Shown here: piece by piece, positions 34,146-38,257 of the stretch
Numbering within the stretch: the first letter of the stretch is position 1
Layout: each line of letters begins with the position of its first letter
Assembly (NCBI GenBank): GCA_015499985.1
Contig: JAAAUF010000348.1
Span: 1-38,257, forward strand
Direction: 5' to 3'
Length of the DNA: 38,257 nucleotides
Source of the DNA: Haplosporangium gracile
Taxonomy: Eukaryota; Mortierellomycota; Mortierellomycetes; Mortierellales; Mortierellaceae
The notes under the pieces: generated by a model
Databases searched by the model: none
The model's input: only the letters and a program-made list of their open reading frames with translations
What the model was told of the DNA's origin: nothing
Position numbers and translations under genes: made by a program

Positions 34146-35566
34146 ATGGCAAAAGACACTGTCCAGCGCCTCGCCCGAGAGATTGCCTTTGGACTGAATT
34201 ATTTCCATTCCCTGGAGGTGGTCTAATGGGACATCAAGCATGATAACGTCCTTGTTACCGCGTCCCGGGAGGCCAGGATAACAGATTTTGGCTCCGCCGC
34301 CACGATGGACTAAGAGAGCAAGGTTGAGTAAGAAAAACACCATGCCGTTGTATTTTTTTTCTTTTGAGGAGAGCCACGAGCATGAATCCATTGCCCGTTT
34401 GTTTGATCAAGTGGATGTCTAAAAATGAAGGACTAAAAGACGCTTGATTTTTATTGGCGCTTGCTGCATTTTACTAGAGGCTACACGGAAACAGACAAGC
34501 CGAGGGCGGACGATATCACCGAGACGAGCACCTATGACAAAAAAGTCGACATGTTCTCGTTCGATGGGGCAGTCCTTTACATGTTGACGATGAGGTTCTC
34601 GGCAAAAAGAAAAAGGGCAGCGAGACCTATACATTCATCATCAGGTAAGCAACTTATTCATTGTGCGTACATCTTCAATATTTGAAACCTGCTTGCGTGC
34701 CATTATATGACATTGTGCTTTAATGGACGTTTTCTGTTTTAATACACATGACGGATTCAATAGAAAAGAAGGATATATGTGAAGATGTCAAGCCTACTGT
34801 TGAAACGGTCGAGCCTACTGCCGGAACAGTCGAAGCTATTGTTGCAAGCCAGACAATGGTCGCAGAGACAAAGACCGTGACTACGGAGAAGACGATGGCG
34901 AGGGCCGTCGAGGTCTAAACAAAGGCCCGGAAGCAAGGCGACACCGGTGAAGGGAAGGAAAGAATGCTACGATCGCGCAACAAGCTATCGCTGTCAAAGA
35001 CAATCTTACTGCCGAAAAGTACACAATCAAAACCGAAAGCGTTTTTCCATCAGCCACTGAGAATGCTCCCGCTCTCACCAAGGTCGAGATCAAGGATCTA
35101 TCAAACGGAACAGCGATACCTCTCCTGCTGATGCCTGCAAGGGCACTGCTGCCTGGAGCCTGGAATCCCTCTGAACTTGAAAAAGTCTATTTTGTCCAAT
35201 TAATAGCCGTTGCCGTAGTCGACAAAACCTCCTCCGCTGACGCTGTGACTGATGCAAATGACGCCACTGCTGGAGTTCCTGTCTTGCCTCTCAACAATCT
35301 TGGGGCCCCTTCGTCAGAGCCAGGAGCGCAAAGTCTTGATAGAGAACAGATCAAAAGAGCTGTTACTGAGGTTGACAAGAAACAGTACGAGTGCAATCCC
35401 CGCAGTCCCCAATGATTCTATTGACAAACTCAATCACTCAAATCCCTTTCTTTTTTTTCGATACAGGCTTTGGAGCGATGCCAACTTTTTTGTAGTATGG
35501 CTACTTGAGAAAGTCTACAACGTCAGACCGACTGCTAAGAAGGCGACACAGAGTGCCTTCATCTAA
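34146..35566 (+). pseudogene. Decayed protein-kinase gene (pseudogene)
   Basis: Pieces of a kinase C-lobe survive. From 34146 the frame reads LAREIAFGLNYFHSL, then a stop where the His-Arg of the catalytic HRD loop should be, then DIKHDNVLV and ITDFGSA (the DFG metal-binding motif), then another stop. After an intron-like gap with a TACTAG acceptor near 34477 comes RGYTETDKPRADD and YDKKVDMFSFDGAVLYMLT, the activation segment end and helix F, with an extra Asp codon in the normally FSFG stretch. A donor at 34645 and acceptor near 34762 lead to a Thr/Val/Glu-rich tail (KPTVETVEPTAGTVEAIVA) that breaks at a stop near 34915. More Ala/Val-rich coding-like sequence continues in shifted frames to about 35560. 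The N-lobe is missing. The gene is almost certainly non-functional; its family is unknown beyond eukaryotic kinase. Confidence 0.7.
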
Positions 35567-36220
35567 ACCCAGCCCCACAGGAAGGAATTGTACGAGAATA
35601 AGGAATCGACAAAGTGTCCTTCATCGCAGAGTCCCTCGAAGGAAGACGAGGTCAAGGCACGTAAAACACGGCACTATCTTCTGGAATAGGGATGAACCAC
35701 AGATCTCTATACTGGTATCGAACCCTAAACTAGCTTCAAGCGTTATCCCATCTTTTTTAATCTTTCTGGGATATTAATTACCCCTCCCCTCTCCCCCCCA
35801 CAACCAGTGAAGAATATATGGCTAATTACTTGTACCACTTCCCGCCCCCATATTTAGGTGAAAATTCCATAGCAGGATGGATAGGATAACAAGGATGAAA
35901 GAGATTGTTATGTCGATGTGGGAGTGAGACAGGAAAGTAGTGGAAAGACCGGTTTTTCAGGTCAATGAATGTGTCTAGAAACAGAAAGGTGAGTTGAGTG
36001 TCGAGGTCGGGAAAGGAATAAAGAAAGTATATTGAAAAGAGAGGGTGGTGCGAAAGTACAAGCGTAACTAAACTTGACGGATTGGTACTGGTGAATACGA
36101 CGCGCTGGCAAAAAGAAAGTGGTTGTGAAGAAGGAGGGAAGGCCTGTTCGTTAAGCGTCAAGGACAGATATAAGCTAAAAAAGTCAGTCGGTCTTGGAGT
36201 AACCAAAAGCAAAAGAGTAA
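35567..36220. other. Spacer between kinase pseudogene and tRNA-Glu
   Basis: About 650 nt with no supported gene. A minus-strand open stretch (35826-36278) runs into the tRNA and is low-complexity, so it is not taken as a gene. A C-rich run occurs around 35781-35801. Confidence 0.5.
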
Positions 36221-36292
36221 TTCCCAGTCCGGGGATCGAACCCGGGCCTTGTCGGTGAGAGCGACAAATCCTGACCACTGGACCAACTAGGA
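36221..36292 (-). tRNA. tRNA-Glu (anticodon CTC)
   Basis: A 72-nt cloverleaf on the minus strand. The acceptor stem pairs TCCTAGT with ACTGGGA (one T-G wobble), with discriminator A at 36221. The A box reads TTGGTCCAGTGG and the B box GGTTCGATCCC. The anticodon arm is TGTCG-CTCTCAC-CGACA, placing CTC at positions 34-36, which reads GAG (Glu). The T arm is CCGGG-TTCGATC-CCCGG. No intron is present. Runs of four T on the transcribed strand (36211-36214 and 36205-36208 as AAAA on +) provide RNA polymerase III termination a few bases downstream. Confidence 0.96.
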
Positions 36293-36423
36293 GCTTCTGT
36301 TGTTGAATGACTGTCGGACACTGTCATCTAAGTTTCTAAGGCTTCTCACTGTGTCACCTGATGAACGCCACCAACTTAAGGCATCAAAATTGGGGACAAA
36401 ATTGCGCACGAAAAAAAATGCTC

Positions 36424-36446
36424 GTGTGGCTAGCGAAGCGCCACAC
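36424..36446. repeat. Perfect 7-bp inverted repeat (hairpin)
   Basis: GTGTGGC at 36424-36430 and GCCACAC at 36440-36446 form a perfect seven-base-pair stem around a nine-base loop. It lies about 130 bp from the 5' end of the tRNA-Glu gene. Function unknown. Confidence 0.6.
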
Positions 36447-38132
36447 ATGAGAACGGGCGCTGCCCTGGAGCGTCCACGGATCCACGCGTGCCTGATGAGC
36501 GATTGTTAGACAGTTTGTTAGGGAGGAGGAGGTTGTCTTTAATGGAGAGGATGGAAAGAGTTCCTTTCCTTTTTATCATTGACATCCGTTACATTCGGCT
36601 CTCTCCTGACGTGTTTATCACTTTGCCCACTTTTTTTCTTAAAGTTTGGGTAGATTAATGAGTGTCACTTGTGTGCTATAGCTGAGTGAAGGCGTGCAGT
36701 TATAATTTTAGGTTGCCAGGTCAGTTCAAGCTTTCCTGGCTACTCACACACGCTTTACGAGTTTTTTTTTTTTTTTTTTTTGATGCGCCTTGTAAAAAAG
36801 AAAAAACCAGTATACAAATTCAACTTTTAGTGAAGTGAGTGGGTTCACTTTGATAATTGGGTTGACACTGGCCAATGAATGTTAGCGAGCACAGATGTAA
36901 TGTCTCGCTTTGTCTAAAACAGGAAGGGAGACCAAGGTAAGCTGCTTCCGTTTGGTGAGGGGAGGATTGAGGGATTGCTAAAAACAAAATAATGGAAAGA
37001 GGTCGCAGTGAGGGTTTAGATCCTGATTGCATTCGGTTCACAACCTTGGCCCACGGCAGCACACTCATGCTTCACAATTCACATACTGTGCTTGTGTCGC
37101 CGTTTGTAAAGAAAGGTAAACTGAGTAAGTAAATATGTACTCAAACTTTACGAACAGGGTCCCATATTTTCTTGTATTGAGCCTCATTGTTAGCAATGAC
37201 CGCCCCTTTCTACTTCATCTTGAATCACTATGCTTCTCTTCAGAGAAAAATTATTCGCGTGCCTTGAAGTGCAAAAAAAATGATACCATCGCCACCCCTT
37301 TTTGTATATTCTCTCGTTCAATCGCTCGTTGCGTCCACTCTTTAACTGTGCTGTTCTCTGCATGCACGTTGATGGTTGCGCCAGTCCATCTCTCCCTCTG
37401 AACGCTTCTTTTTGTATTTCACTGTCTTTTCGCACCACAGCATGAGGCACGGTTGCTGTCGGCTGGGATGGGGGGTTTTGGATTGTTGTATGCATGCAAG
37501 TCCCTAGCTTATGAGCTACTCGAGTTCTTTTTTTCTGATCGTCTGTCACTCTGTTTCTATCTCACTTTGTTCGGCCTCTCATCCATTTCTATTAGTGTTT
37601 TCTTCCCGTCTGCCAATTCATAAAAAAAGAAAAAAAAACCTTGACAAACAAATGCCCCTTCCTCGTGGCCAAGTTCCTGGATATATTTTTTCCTCTGTTA
37701 ACTCTCTCTTGAACTGTGGCAGGAGAAAAAAAAATATTACTCATATATACATCGCGCCTCAGAGATAGCTGGCGCCATAGTAGTCTCCCAAAGGTCAGAA
37801 TTCGACAAAGAAACACAAATGAAGGTATTCTCCTGATCACACCCTTCCCTTCATCCATTGCTTTATGGATGAGTTCTTTTCTATCTATTCTTTTCCCATC
37901 CTTCCCACTCCCCTTCTTTTTCATCCATCAGCTTTGGCTCCGAAAACCCCAGGATGTCGAAATAGATGGAACGTTTACGACGAGTGCTCGTCGACACAAG
38001 CGCGGCTCTCAAAAGAAGACTCCAACAGCGTGCGCAGTGCAGAACCAAGCAGTGGCCAGTGTATTGGGTAATTTGGAGAACTTTCATACGTTCAAACCAT
38101 CCGGAAAAAAGTAAAGCGGCATTGGACATATC

Positions 38133-38196
38133 TATTCGTTGCCCATCCTTTGTTGGTTCCTTATTTGTTGCCCATAGTAAAGTATATTCGTTGCCC
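38133..38196. repeat. Three imperfect direct repeats TATTYGTTGCCC
   Basis: Copies start at 38133 (TATTCGTTGCCC), 38163 (TATTTGTTGCCC) and 38185 (TATTCGTTGCCC), about 22-30 bp apart, just before the right edge. The array may continue outside the window. Confidence 0.6.
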
Positions 38197-38257
38197 CCCC
38201 CTTATTGCCATCGGAGATAGAATGTTCTTAAACGTTGCCAAAAAGGTGCCAATCTGT

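Larger units (their letters stand above)
36293..38257. other. Gene-poor right end
   Basis: About 2 kb with no supported gene. It contains a hairpin near 36424-36446, a long T run (about 36762-36781), and A/T-rich sequence. Near the right edge there is an open + strand stretch (about 37930-38114: FTTSARRHKRGSQKK, FHTFKPSGKK) preceded by a possible intron (GTATTC donor near 37825, CATCAG acceptor near 37930). It could be the end of a small or decayed gene, but I recognise no family. Confidence 0.4.

Noticed and set aside
35709..35735. Minus-strand B-box-like GGTTCGATACC
   Set aside because: No matching T stem, acceptor stem or A box at the right distance.
35826..36278. Minus-strand ORF (150 aa) that starts inside the tRNA-Glu gene
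   Set aside because: It begins within a structural RNA gene and its translation is low-complexity Ser/Leu/Phe without a domain.
1..38257. CRISPR arrays, operons or ribosome-binding sites
   Set aside because: The window is eukaryotic nuclear DNA with spliced genes. No spaced repeat array of CRISPR type is present.

Overview
The window is nuclear DNA from a fungus. The genes are split by short GT-AG introns (mostly about 90-250 nt), separated by T-rich and pyrimidine-rich spacers, and encode eukaryotic families. Full-length FNIP, large Ser/Gln/Asn-rich regulators and the overall style suggest an early-diverging filamentous fungus, most likely Mucoromycota (Mortierella-like). That placement is inference from the protein families; no species marker was seen.

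Layout: (1) 25-4472 (+) a folliculin-interacting protein (FNIP/Lst4), nine exons. (2) 4736-5908 (-) the LYR protein Mzm1, a complex III assembly factor, divergent from (3) 6355-7759 (+) Atp12, an F1-ATPase assembly chaperone; the two mitochondrial assembly genes share a 446-bp intergenic promoter. (4) About 8.0-9.0 kb, an unassigned, probably decayed protein-like region. (5) 9530-13759 (+) a 1366-aa PH/Sec7-like/PH protein without the catalytic glutamic finger. (6) 14606-15085 (+) intronless SKP1. (7) 16892-20957 (+) a Bro1-domain/V-domain protein (Rim20/PalA/ALIX), eleven exons. (8) 21412-27376 (+) a ~1663-aa protein with six tandem UBR-box zinc fingers and a C-terminal pair of MIR-like repeats. 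(9) 28684-33172 (+) a 1383-aa protein with a C-terminal divergent RhoGAP-like domain. (10) 33.2-38.3 kb is gene-poor: a decayed protein-kinase pseudogene, tRNA-Glu(CTC) on the minus strand, and simple repeats.

The genes do not form one pathway. Themes are nutrient/TORC1 signalling (FNIP), mitochondrial respiratory assembly (MZM1, ATP12), small-GTPase control (Sec7-like and RhoGAP-like proteins), ubiquitin-linked recognition (SKP1, UBR array) and ESCRT/pH signalling (Rim20). The strongest candidate for something undescribed is the six-UBR-box/MIR protein. All six boxes lack the first Asp of the CDCGD motif and I see no RING, so it looks like a multivalent reader rather than an ordinary N-recognin ligase.

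Exon boundaries were set by reading-frame continuity, GT-AG sites and family resemblance. They are models without transcript support.
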